Of a stretch of 10,885 nucleotides of DNA, positions 1 through 6,468 are shown piece by piece; positions within the stretch are counted from its first letter, which is position 1; every line of letters begins with the position of its first letter. The stretch comes from Methanospirillum hungatei (lineage in GTDB: Archaea > Halobacteriota > Methanomicrobia > Methanomicrobiales > Methanospirillaceae): assembly GCF_020216685.1 (NCBI RefSeq), contig NZ_JAIWNS010000182.1:1-10885 (forward strand), read 5' to 3'. A program made the translations under genes and the position numbers. The notes below the pieces were generated by a model, which did no database searches, was not told the DNA's origin, and worked only from the letters and a program-made list of their open reading frames with translations.

Positions 1-3
1 CAT

Positions 4-1341
4 TTGAAAACGATTATGTTTCTTTGCCTTTCCTTGGTTATTCTCATCATGAGTGGTCTTTCCATGGCGGAAGAACTTTTTTTACATTCATCCATTTCAG
101 AACCAGATTCTCAACTGCAGATGAACAGCTCCCCGGATATTCATGACCTGATCAGGTTTGTTAATGAAGCCGTGGTATATGCCCAACGGGAAGGAAAAGA
201 ATCCGCATTAATCGAGTTCTCTAAACCGAATGGGACCTTCACCAGAGGGGACCTCTACATCTGGGCATATGATTTTGATGGTATCAATCTCGCCCACCCC
301 TGGCATCCGGAGTATCAGGGTAATAATAAACTTGATCTTGCTGACCCGGATGGATTTCACATGATAGCGGCAATGAGAGATGTCGCTCTGAATGGAAGCG
401 GATATGTCTGGTATCAGTATGAAAATCCGGTTACAGAAAAAACAGAACCGAAAATTGCCTATGTGAAACGGGTAGATGACACCTGGTGGCTCGCATCCGG
501 AATATATGGAAATGACCTCAGGGTTCCTGATGATTCACCGGAATCTGTCCGGAAAAGACTCATTGACCGGGTGGATGAAGCAGTTTGGTATGTAAAGGAG
601 CATGGGGAAGAGGAGGCACTTGCTGAATTTAACGATCCTTCCGGGCCCTTTGCCAGGAATGAAAGCTACATCTTTGCCTTTGACATGAATGGGACAACTC
701 GTGCCATGCCATTTCATCAGGATCGAATCGGAAGAAATGAGAGAGATCTGACTGATGAAAATGGTGTTGCCATCGGTGCTGAAAAGATTATGGTCGCTGA
801 GAATGGCGGTGGGTTCTTTTATTATGTCTTTCATAACCCTGCTGCAGACAATACACCAGAATTCAAGATCTCATATGTGAAACCAGCATCTTCCAGCCTT
901 GTGGTCGGAACCGGTACCTATCTCCTGGATGTCCCGGTTGCTTTCCCAGAGGAGAAGCGTGAAAAAATGAAAATGAAGGTTGGAGACGCTGTTTACTATG
1001 TTCATGATCAAGGGAAGGATGCGGCTATTCGTGAATTCAATGATCCAAATGGGACCTTTTCAGACCCGGAGATGTTTATCTTTGCTTTTGATATAAATGG
1101 GACGCTCCTTGCAAATCCGTACCTTCCAGGTCTGGTCGGACAAAACCGTCTCAACGATCGCGATCCCTATGGGAAATACCCGGTGCAGCACCTTATTTCC
1201 AATGGGGAACATGGCGGTGGTTATACCTATTATTTCTTTGCCGATCCGCATTCTGACTATAAAATTCGCCTGAAACTTGGATATACCGAAAAGACAGAGG
1301 ACGGATTGATCATCGGTGCGGGCATATTTCCTGAGTCCTGA
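4..1341 (+). CDS. Exported protein of three tandem Cache domains
   Basis: Probable extracellular ligand-binding protein. Residues 1-22 form a signal peptide (Lys2 followed by a hydrophobic stretch, cleavage near SMA-EE). Three homologous units of about 125 residues follow, at roughly 47-171, 183-309 and 320-444. Each has an amphipathic helix (D/N-E/D-A-V-x-Y), an EFxxPxGxF motif, a Y/F-IFAFDxNG strand (YIWAYDFDG in unit 1), a GxN...L.D..G segment, a G-G/S-G-Y/F turn, a KI/KL-x-YVK/YTE strand and a final GIY/GTY/GIF strand. This is the pattern of single Cache type 2 domains, which in chemoreceptors and sensor kinases bind small organic acids and similar ligands. No C-terminal membrane helix, HAMP, kinase or methyl-accepting region follows, and there is no lipobox Cys. 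The TTG start gives a positively charged signal-peptide n-region that the ATG at 16 lacks. The frame is open to the window edge, so the true start may lie further upstream. Ligand unknown. Confidence 0.85.
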   Translation: MKTIMFLCLSLVILIMSGLSMAEELFLHSSISEPDSQLQMNSSPDIHDLIRFVNEAVVYAQREGKESALIEFSKPNGTFTRGDLYIWAYDFDGINLAHPWHPEYQGNNKLDLADPDGFHMIAAMRDVALNGSGYVWYQYENPVTEKTEPKIAYVKRVDDTWWLASGIYGNDLRVPDDSPESVRKRLIDRVDEAVWYVKEHGEEEALAEFNDPSGPFARNESYIFAFDMNGTTRAMPFHQDRIGRNERDLTDENGVAIGAEKIMVAENGGGFFYYVFHNPAADNTPEFKISYVKPASSSLVVGTGTYLLDVPVAFPEEKREKMKMKVGDAVYYVHDQGKDAAIREFNDPNGTFSDPEMFIFAFDINGTLLANPYLPGLVGQNRLNDRDPYGKYPVQHLISNGEHGGGYTYYFFADPHSDYKIRLKLGYTEKTEDGLIIGAGIFPES

Positions 1342-1370
1342 TGAATTACCGTTCCCATTTTAAGGATATC

Positions 1371-1376
1371 AAAAAA
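1371..1376 (-). terminator. Possible T-run terminator of the membrane-protein gene
   Basis: A run of six T on the minus strand lies 15-20 bases beyond the stop codon of the membrane-protein gene ending at 1391. Archaeal termination commonly uses such T-runs without a hairpin. It sits in the 49-base gap between two convergent genes. Weak evidence, based on position and composition only. Confidence 0.3.
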
Positions 1377-1390
1377 TGGTTGGAGAGGGC

Positions 1391-2104
1391 TCAATACCCG
1401 AGTTGTGCAGGTATCTCTCTTGCTTTTTTCTCTTCACCCTTTGGGACCGGAACAGTAATAGTAAACGGATCATAAATCTTTGCCCCGGTGATCTGGTAAA
1501 ATCTGAAGAGAAGGGCCGGCTCATCCCCTTCCTGGTATGATACCCCGGTAAAACCATATAAAAATCCGGAGTATGGGTATACTGCACCTTCATAAATGAG
1601 CCCTTTCATACTGATCATTGCCTCTGCCGGCATTTTTGCCTTCCGATCCCTGAAAAATTTGGGCGTAATTTTCGCAACGACAAACATAAGAGCAGCCATC
1701 CCCAGGAGAGCAATGCCGGTTTCTACTCCCCCTTCCGGTACAAATAGTATGAAAAAGATGGCAAACAGCAGAAACATACCATCTATGACAATAAGGAGGG
1801 CTGCATTCCTCTCTTTATGCTCCTCATATTCACGATTCAGAATCCGGTCATACCAGGTGGGATCATAGGTCCAGTGTGCCAGGAGATTTGCATCGGTCAC
1901 CACAGCATCAAATGCCCGTGACATCGGATAGAAGATGAGGCCTGCGACGGCCAGCGAAGAGAAAAACAGGAAGACACTCAGAAACATCAGGGCACACCCG
2001 CCATCAAAACAGGGGATGATGGTGAGTCCGATAAGAAACAGGAAGATAGAAAACCCGGCGAATAAAAAGCACTGCATTATCCGTTTTTTACTGATGTTTT
2101 CCAT
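1391..2104 (-). CDS. Four-helix integral membrane protein, unknown function
   Basis: I do not recognise this 237-residue protein. Two hydrophobic helices lie near residues 10-30 and 36-60, followed by a polar segment rich in Trp, Asp and Glu (about 62-99). Two further helices lie at about 100-123 and 127-146. A soluble tail of about 90 residues carries a basic patch just after the last helix (FFRDRKAK), consistent with a cytoplasmic tail by the positive-inside rule. The tail ends in a VPVPKGEEKKA segment, a style often seen at the end of small membrane proteins of unknown function in archaea and bacteria. The frame extends upstream to an ATG at 2194. I prefer the ATG at 2104 because a TATA box at 2134-2147 would start the transcript near 2114, after the upstream ATG. 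No clear ribosome binding site is seen. It is convergent with the Cache gene and transcribed alone. Confidence 0.7.
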   Translation of the reverse strand: MENISKKRIMQCFLFAGFSIFLFLIGLTIIPCFDGGCALMFLSVFLFFSSLAVAGLIFYPMSRAFDAVVTDANLLAHWTYDPTWYDRILNREYEEHKERNAALLIVIDGMFLLFAIFFILFVPEGGVETGIALLGMAALMFVVAKITPKFFRDRKAKMPAEAMISMKGLIYEGAVYPYSGFLYGFTGVSYQEGDEPALLFRFYQITGAKIYDPFTITVPVPKGEEKKAREIPAQLGY

Positions 2105-2133
2105 GTCTGGTGATGAAAAATTGGGGATGTGAG

Positions 2134-2147
2134 TATTTATGTATTTA
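2134..2147 (-). promoter_or_regulatory. TATA box for the four-helix membrane protein
   Basis: On the minus strand this reads TAAATACATAAATA, a plausible archaeal TATA element centred about 36 bases upstream of the ATG at 2104. A start site about 25 bases downstream would give a leader of roughly 10 bases. It lies between the two candidate start codons and so decides in favour of 2104. Confidence 0.5.
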
Positions 2148-2264
2148 CCTGACCGGGACCAGGCGGGGTGTATGAAAGAACAGGAAATCAACATGAACTC
2201 TGTTTCAATGGATAAAAAATACTTTCTTTAGATGTGAATGAATCGAAGTTCTCTATAAACCGTG

Positions 2265-2277
2265 TTTCAAGTTGAAA
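2265..2277. promoter_or_regulatory. 13-base palindrome upstream of a TATA box
   Basis: TTTCAA-G-TTGAAA is a perfect inverted repeat with 6-base arms. It ends 23 bases upstream of the TATA box at 2301 and lies about 55-65 bases before the inferred transcript start. The position would suit an activator site or distal operator. No regulator is identified and the arms are AT-rich, so chance is possible. Confidence 0.25.
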
Positions 2278-2300
2278 TGCAGCACCAGATCCGGGGCAGG

Positions 2301-2308
2301 TATAAATA
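2301..2308 (+). promoter_or_regulatory. TATA box giving a near-leaderless transcript
   Basis: TATAAATA matches the archaeal TATA consensus and is centred about 30 bases before the ATG at 2334. Transcription about 25 bases downstream would begin within a few bases of the start codon. No Shine-Dalgarno motif is present before the ATG, consistent with leaderless translation. Confidence 0.65.
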
Positions 2309-2333
2309 CTTCTATTGCATTTAATCACAGTAT

Positions 2334-2927
2334 ATGAACGGATATAATGATTTATTCTCTGGCATTTTCGTCATTCTGGCATTCATGCTGGTGATCGTCA
2401 CGGTCTCCGGTTCTGATCCGAATTATGATCCGGTGACCCGTCGTACCTATGACTCGTTTGGGAGTTTTTTCGATGAATATAACCAGTATATTGATACTGT
2501 GAACAATGTAGTGTTGGATCGGTATGGAGGGATGGTACATAATGGATACAATTTCAATTCGGATTCATATATTGATTCAAAAGGAAACCTGTACGGGTCT
2601 CGGGAACTTGCCGGAAAATTGAAGGAGGGTCAATGGATCTTTCCTGGGAACTATGCCGGTGCGACCCCGATTGACTTTACGAAAAGGGCTGACGGAGTGA
2701 AAGATATCAGACGAAATGGATGCCTTGTCATCGAATCACCGGACCCTGTTCCAAAGAGCATGGATACGAAGGCCATTATCACCGGATATCTCCCTTATGA
2801 AGCCGACTGGCTCCCCGACGGGCGGGATATTGTCGATACTCCTCCGCAACCGACATCAAAAGGGCAGCCCATAGGGCCTACTCCATACGATGGCGACTAC
2901 TTTGACTGGCTTAAAAAACAGGTATAA
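2334..2927 (+). CDS. Exported protein of unknown function
   Basis: A 197-residue protein I cannot assign to a family. Residues 10-25 are strongly hydrophobic and are followed by SGSDPN. They could be a signal peptide cleaved near VSG-SD or an uncleaved anchor; the n-region carries no Lys or Arg, which is unusual for a Sec signal. The mature part is rich in Tyr, Asp, Asn and Gly (for example TYDSFGSFFDEYNQY) with a single Cys at 130. The last 40 residues are Pro-rich, ending PYDGDYFDWLKKQV. No catalytic motif or repeat is evident. The ATG at 2334 is supported by the TATA box about 30 bases upstream and the absence of a ribosome binding site, suggesting a leaderless message. The next gene, also for a Tyr-rich exported protein, begins 95 bases downstream on the same strand and may be functionally linked. 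Confidence 0.7.
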   Translation: MNGYNDLFSGIFVILAFMLVIVTVSGSDPNYDPVTRRTYDSFGSFFDEYNQYIDTVNNVVLDRYGGMVHNGYNFNSDSYIDSKGNLYGSRELAGKLKEGQWIFPGNYAGATPIDFTKRADGVKDIRRNGCLVIESPDPVPKSMDTKAIITGYLPYEADWLPDGRDIVDTPPQPTSKGQPIGPTPYDGDYFDWLKKQV

Positions 2928-3011
2928 TGGGTGAGGAATGAGCGGAGTAAAACTTTCACAAGTCGCAATAAGATCACATTTTATGTGGTATCTTTCAGAG
3001 TATGTATAAAC

Positions 3012-3016
3012 GAGGT
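3012..3016 (+). promoter_or_regulatory. Ribosome binding site that decides the start at 3023
   Basis: GAGGT lies six bases before the ATG at 3023. It overlaps or follows the two other in-frame ATGs (3002 and 3017) and cannot serve them. A weak TATA-like element (TTTATG, about 2981) inside a small inverted repeat (CACAT-TTT-ATGTG, 2975-2987) would start the transcript near 3008, again favouring 3023. Confidence 0.55.
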
Positions 3017-3022
3017 ATGCAT

Positions 3023-4069
3023 ATGCAGGATGTGAAGATTTATGGAAGAATATGTATAATTGCCTTTCTTCTCCTCTCCTCATACGGAGTCTGTGGAGCA
3101 GAATCAGGAGATCTCCTGGGTGGATCCGGATATGCTTATCTGGTTCAGGAAGATCCCTATTTTACCTTTGGGTACCCTGCCGGTATGACGCTTTTGGTGA
3201 CTGCTGAAGATGGACGAAACACGTATTATCTTCAGACAAGAAAAAACCCTCCGGTTACGTTCGTGGTGACCTCAATGGAGAACCCGGAATGGCTCGTCTT
3301 ACCGACAGAAACGCTGCTGAACTATGAAGAGTCAGCGCGAATGAAATTTATCGTTCATGAATCGCACAATCTCACCTGGGGGACGGATCAATGCAGCCAG
3401 GATGAGAACCGCTCAACCTGCTTTCGGTCATATCTTGATGAAGACATGGGAGAACTTGTCTTTTCCTCCATCATAAGTACACAGGATGATGTTATCTATG
3501 CCCTTCTCCGCGAGCCTGCCGGGTTATATCAGACAGAGTATGGGAATTTCACTCTGAAATCTCTTTTAAGTGTCAGGCCACGGGATCCACACCAGAGTTA
3601 TAATTTCACTCCGGTTGATATGGATGCTGATCCGAGTGTTTTTCTAAAAGAGATACATCCTTCATCAGGGACCAAGGATTTTGCGTATGATCCCTATACC
3701 GGTCTTTATAGGGATACCGATACCGGGTATTATTATATCCCGAATTTGGGAGTTTTTTTCGATCCAACGACGAATAAATTCTATTATCCGTCCGAGTTTG
3801 GAAATTATAGTGAGAACTTCTTCCAGAATTACGAAGGGCAATATATTCCGTCAGGAACTGTTGGCGGGTATTATGACGGCCTGTATGCAGGGTATGATGC
3901 ATCAGATATCATTCATGAAACGTATCAGAACCGTCAGAACGTATATGATGCGGCAAACGCCATGTGGAGCGACTATATTCGTGATAACCAGTATTATGCG
4001 GTCGATGACTCAGGATATGCAGAGCCTATCGATACCGTTCAGGAGTACCAGGATTATGGGTTATCCTGA
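3023..4069 (+). CDS. Exported protein with Tyr-rich OCRE-like octad repeat
   Basis: A protein of 348 residues (355 if the ATG at 3002 is used). A signal peptide covers about residues 1-27 (Lys5 and Arg9, then a hydrophobic core ending near VCGAES). Residues 35-185 alternate short strands and helices and end in a typical YxTEYGNFTLKSLLSV strand-helix; this resembles the PsbP/DUF1795-type fold, an inference from pattern only. Cys124 and Cys133 could form a disulfide, fitting an extracytoplasmic location. Residues 220-256 form a period-8 aromatic repeat: YDPYTGLY, then RDTDTGYY, a diverged unit, then FFDPTTNKF. The spacing and YDPxTGxY consensus resemble the OCRE domain of eukaryotic splicing proteins. 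The remaining 90 residues are also Tyr-rich, with GGYYDGLYAGYD. No enzyme motif is seen. A role in surface binding or adhesion is speculation. Confidence 0.75.
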   Translation: MQDVKIYGRICIIAFLLLSSYGVCGAESGDLLGGSGYAYLVQEDPYFTFGYPAGMTLLVTAEDGRNTYYLQTRKNPPVTFVVTSMENPEWLVLPTETLLNYEESARMKFIVHESHNLTWGTDQCSQDENRSTCFRSYLDEDMGELVFSSIISTQDDVIYALLREPAGLYQTEYGNFTLKSLLSVRPRDPHQSYNFTPVDMDADPSVFLKEIHPSSGTKDFAYDPYTGLYRDTDTGYYYIPNLGVFFDPTTNKFYYPSEFGNYSENFFQNYEGQYIPSGTVGGYYDGLYAGYDASDIIHETYQNRQNVYDAANAMWSDYIRDNQYYAVDDSGYAEPIDTVQEYQDYGLS

Positions 4070-4072
4070 TCC

Positions 4073-4085
4073 TTTATTTTTCTTT
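4073..4085 (+). terminator. T-rich terminator after the OCRE-like gene
   Basis: TTTATTTTTCTTT begins four bases after the stop codon of the exported-protein gene. Archaeal RNA polymerase stops at such T-tracts without needing a hairpin. It lies in the short gap facing the convergent histone gene. Confidence 0.5.
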
Positions 4086-4094
4086 GACCTGCGG

Positions 4095-4100
4095 AAAAAA
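4095..4100 (-). terminator. T-run terminator after the histone gene
   Basis: Six consecutive T on the minus strand, about 25-30 bases beyond the histone stop codon. With the opposing T-tract at 4073-4085 it makes a compact bidirectional stop region between convergent genes. Confidence 0.4.
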
Positions 4101-4124
4101 GGAGTACTATAAGAGATCCAGAGT

Positions 4125-4334
4125 TCAGGCTATCTTTTCTGCAGCCATCTCAATATCTTCTTCTTTGAGAGTTTTTCTTCCCGCGTGAGCGGCAAGTTTT
4201 ACTGCCTCTTTTACCAGTTTTCCTAAATACTCTTCAGTCTTTGCCACAAGGATCTCTGATGCATCGCTTCCGACACGCTCAGCACCACTGCTCTTTGCAA
4301 CCCGTACAACTGCTGCAATCGGTAAGTCTGCCAT
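4125..4334 (-). CDS. Archaeal histone, HMf family
   Basis: A 69-residue single histone fold, the usual length for methanogen histones, which dimerise and wrap DNA into extendable hypernucleosomes. Diagnostic segments are LPIA (4-7), GAERVGSDA (17-25) and HAGRKTLKEEDIEMA (50-64). Arg20 matches the minor-groove Arg of HMfA/HMfB, the RKT set (53-55) matches the second DNA-binding loop, and Asp60 can make the conserved buried Arg-Asp pair with Arg53. There are no N- or C-terminal tails. The start is supported by an AGGT motif (4340-4343) five bases upstream and a TATA box at 4366-4374. The gene is monocistronic, convergent with the exported-protein gene and divergent from the one at 4517. Very confident in family; which paralogue cannot be told. 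Confidence 0.97.
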   Translation of the reverse strand: MADLPIAAVVRVAKSSGAERVGSDASEILVAKTEEYLGKLVKEAVKLAAHAGRKTLKEEDIEMAAEKIA

Positions 4335-4339
4335 AGTTT

Positions 4340-4343
4340 ACCT
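4340..4343 (-). promoter_or_regulatory. Short ribosome binding site of the histone gene
   Basis: On the minus strand AGGT lies five bases before the histone ATG. It is short, but its spacing is right for a Shine-Dalgarno interaction. Confidence 0.4.
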
Positions 4344-4365
4344 GGATATAAATATTGTACCACTC

Positions 4366-4374
4366 ATATAAAAA
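4366..4374 (-). promoter_or_regulatory. TATA box of the histone gene
   Basis: On the minus strand the element reads TTTTTATAT, about 36 bases upstream of the ATG, implying a leader of roughly ten bases that includes the AGGT motif. A second TATA-like stretch at 4345-4355 is too close to the ATG to act with this start codon. Confidence 0.55.
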
Positions 4375-4436
4375 AAATTGCATCGAAAAGCCATTTTCAG
4401 CCCAGGAACCGTGATGAAACCGGGGCCTCGGGTCCC

Positions 4437-4452
4437 CTGACCCATATGTCAG
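4437..4452. promoter_or_regulatory. Inverted repeat in the histone divergent region
   Basis: CTGAC and GTCAG flank a six-base spacer in the 182-base gap between the divergent histone and 4517 genes. It lies about 27 bases upstream of a TATA-like TCTTATA (4479-4485) serving the rightward gene. It could be an operator for that gene; the short arms make chance a real alternative. Confidence 0.2.
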
Positions 4453-4516
4453 ATCACTTTCACCCTGTTTACCTGAACTTCTTATAGCAGTGGAAATAAG
4501 GGCATAAGGATAAGAT

Positions 4517-5068
4517 ATGAGTGGGAAGTTTATAAGTATTCCAAAAGATTCTTTCACGATTCTGGTTGGATTCAGTGATTTTCTGAACAGAACGCTCGCT
4601 GATGTACCGATGAAATTCAGGCAGGGCACCATTGTGTACATTCACTCCGGCGGGGGGAACCTGTACCTGCAACCATCTGCCGGGGACAAGAGCCGGATTG
4701 AATTCAGGCAGGAGCGCAATATCATCGATATAATCGCGATGCTTGAGAGTGACCCCGCCAGATTCGTCATCCTTGCGTATGATCCTGCATGGTTTAGTCA
4801 TAATGAGGAGTATATCGGACCCTTTGGCTATGTGTGCCAGAAACGTTCCGGGAACCGGCAGGAGGTTCTCCTTATCTCCGAGACATTTGATTCAACCATC
4901 TCTGAGCTTGAATCCATTGCTGACAAGTTGGTCTGCGTTCAGGAACGTTACACCGGTTCAAACAAGAGGTACACCGATCCGTTCAGGTATGTACCGAGTA
5001 GTCCCCCTTCTGGACACACTCCATCCTCAAAGGCGAAGAACGATAGGCAACAGTGCCTGATATGGTGA
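4517..5068 (+). CDS. Soluble protein of unknown function
   Basis: A 183-residue protein I do not recognise. It has no signal peptide or membrane segment, so it should be cytoplasmic. Residues 1-140 look like an alpha/beta domain: strands such as GTIVYIHS (37-44) and RFVILAYDP (82-90), the latter followed by AWF, and VLLISETFDSTISELESIADKL reading as a strand followed by an amphipathic helix. The last 40 residues are polar, with many Ser, Pro, Lys and Arg, and look disordered. The chain ends in QQCLIW. No P-loop, zinc site or DNA-binding motif is evident. The start is supported by AAGGA at 4508-4512 and a weak TATA-like element about 33 bases upstream. It stands alone between the divergent histone gene and the ATPase gene, separated from the latter by T-tracts. 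Confidence 0.65.
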   Translation: MSGKFISIPKDSFTILVGFSDFLNRTLADVPMKFRQGTIVYIHSGGGNLYLQPSAGDKSRIEFRQERNIIDIIAMLESDPARFVILAYDPAWFSHNEEYIGPFGYVCQKRSGNRQEVLLISETFDSTISELESIADKLVCVQERYTGSNKRYTDPFRYVPSSPPSGHTPSSKAKNDRQQCLIW

Positions 5069-5123
5069 GTCAGCAATCTGCTTTTGATACAATTTTGTGC
5101 ACTCATGGAAATGAAATACAAAC

Positions 5124-5139
5124 TTTTTTCTATTTTTTT
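5124..5139 (+). terminator. Double T-tract downstream of the 4517 gene
   Basis: Runs of six and seven T separated by CTA lie 55-70 bases after the stop codon at 5068. They would terminate the upstream transcript. The second run also abuts the TATA-like region of the following ATPase gene, so one AT-rich block may serve both purposes. Confidence 0.4.
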
Positions 5140-5140
5140 G

Positions 5141-5150
5141 TATTATATTA
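5141..5150 (+). promoter_or_regulatory. TATA-like element before the ATPase gene
   Basis: TATTATATTA lies about 18 bases before the ATG at 5164, somewhat close. The adjacent TTTTTTTGTA (5133-5142) would place the transcript start right at the ATG, giving a leaderless message. No Shine-Dalgarno motif is present. The exact element is undecided. Confidence 0.35.
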
Positions 5151-5163
5151 CATATGATGAAGC

Positions 5164-6444
5164 ATGAAGGTGAAGGATGTACTTCTTGAACAAAAAAAAG
5201 AACTGAATCTTCGGCTTCAAAGTCAATACATACCCCGGTCTGTAGAAATTAAAAATCCAGATAGTAATTTGATTAAAATAATCATTGGTCCCCGAAGAGC
5301 GGGGAAATCATTTTTTGTAATGAGGTACCTGCTTGATACCGGCCCGTTTGGGTATGTAAATTTTGACGATGAACAACTTACTGATCCTGAAAAAATTCCC
5401 GACATTCTGACAGCTATCAATGATATCTATTCAGGCTCGAGAACAATCCTGATGGATGAGATACAAAATATCTCCGGTTGGGAACTTCTTGTAAACCGTC
5501 TGGCCCGCCAGGGATATAATCTTTTTATTACCGGGAGTAATGCTCATCTCCTCAGTAAAGAGCTTGCAACTCACCTGACCGGAAGACATTCGGTCACAAC
5601 ACTGTTTCCTTTCTCTTTTCACGAATTTCTGCAAATAAAAAATAAAGATCTTACAGAGGCTGAATATCGGAAATCCCTGGAGGAGTATTCCCTGACAGGG
5701 GGGTTTCCAGAACCTCTTCTGGCCTTTATTGACAAAAAAGATTATCTTATCCGCCTTTTTGATGCGATAATTTACAAAGATGTTATCAGAAGATACAATA
5801 TTGGTTATCCCCAGGGTTTAGGTGACCTTGCCAATTATCTGTGCAGTACAATCTCGAATGAATATTCCATTCACAGCCTTACAAAAATTTCCGGTTGTAA
5901 AAGTGACAGGACAATAAAAAAATATCTTGATTATCTTGAACAGACGTTCTTATTTTTCTCTGTACCCCGGTTTTCTTTTAAATTTAAAGAACAGGTTTCT
6001 TCTCATAAGAAAATCTACTGCATTGATAATGGATTTATTACTGCGAAAGGCTTTTCATCTTCGAGAAATACTGGACGTCTTCTGGAGAATATGGTTGCAG
6101 TTTCACTCAAGAAAGATGAGATATCCGGGTTGATTAATTTTTATTATTGGAAAAATGCTCAACAGGAAGAGATAGATTTTGTCATCCGTGTATATCACAA
6201 AATCATCGCTCTTGTTCAGGTATGCACAAAAATGGATGATAGCAATACGAAAGAAAGAGAGATACGTGCCCTTCTGAAGGGAGCACATGATCTTCAATGC
6301 TCAAACCTTATCATGCTGACTCTGTATGAAGAGGGTAAACAACAGGAGCAGTGGTTTGGGTATTCGGGCGTTATCAGATATATTCCTCTATGGAAATGGT
6401 TATTGTTACCGGCCCATGAGAAATTTGGATATGCTCTTGCCTGA
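5164..6444 (+). CDS. AAA-type ATPase with C-terminal DUF4143 domain
   Basis: A 426-residue ATP-binding protein of the AAA_14/DUF4143 architecture, abundant and often multi-copy in methanogens; its cellular job is unknown. Walker A is GPRRAGKS (42-49), Walker B TILMDE (94-99), and a sensor-like strand FITGSN covers 121-126. The family motifs TGGFPEP (178-184) and YKDVIRR (204-210) are present. Residues 234-263 look like a winged-helix segment (YSIHSLTKISG...TIKKYLDYLE). The C-terminal part has the family's nuclease-like pattern: LLEN (E308) and EEIDF (D338), then LVQVC (352-354), where active PD-(D/E)xK enzymes carry ExK. Gln352 and Cys354 suggest no nuclease activity. The ATG at 5164 is the first possible start, since an in-frame TGA lies six bases upstream. 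Codons look more A/T-rich than in neighbouring genes, hinting at acquisition. The mntP gene follows after 24 bases. Confidence 0.88.
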   Translation: MKVKDVLLEQKKELNLRLQSQYIPRSVEIKNPDSNLIKIIIGPRRAGKSFFVMRYLLDTGPFGYVNFDDEQLTDPEKIPDILTAINDIYSGSRTILMDEIQNISGWELLVNRLARQGYNLFITGSNAHLLSKELATHLTGRHSVTTLFPFSFHEFLQIKNKDLTEAEYRKSLEEYSLTGGFPEPLLAFIDKKDYLIRLFDAIIYKDVIRRYNIGYPQGLGDLANYLCSTISNEYSIHSLTKISGCKSDRTIKKYLDYLEQTFLFFSVPRFSFKFKEQVSSHKKIYCIDNGFITAKGFSSSRNTGRLLENMVAVSLKKDEISGLINFYYWKNAQQEEIDFVIRVYHKIIALVQVCTKMDDSNTKEREIRALLKGAHDLQCSNLIMLTLYEEGKQQEQWFGYSGVIRYIPLWKWLLLPAHEKFGYALA

Positions 6445-6468
6445 TACCGACCAATATTACGGGGCATC

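Noticed and set aside
4345..4355. TATA-like GGATATAAATA directly before the histone ATG as the histone promoter
   Set aside because: It is only 11-21 bases from the ATG, so transcription would begin inside the gene; the element at 4366-4374 fits the distance better.
5053..5068. C-terminal CLIW of the 4517 product as a CaaX prenylation box
   Set aside because: Protein prenylation of CaaX boxes is a eukaryotic modification not established in methanogens; a four-residue match at the end of a disordered tail is easily chance.
6445..6468. Manganese-sensing riboswitch (yybP-ykoY type) ahead of mntP
   Set aside because: The gap to the upstream gene is only 24 bases, far too short for that RNA, and no such fold is visible.
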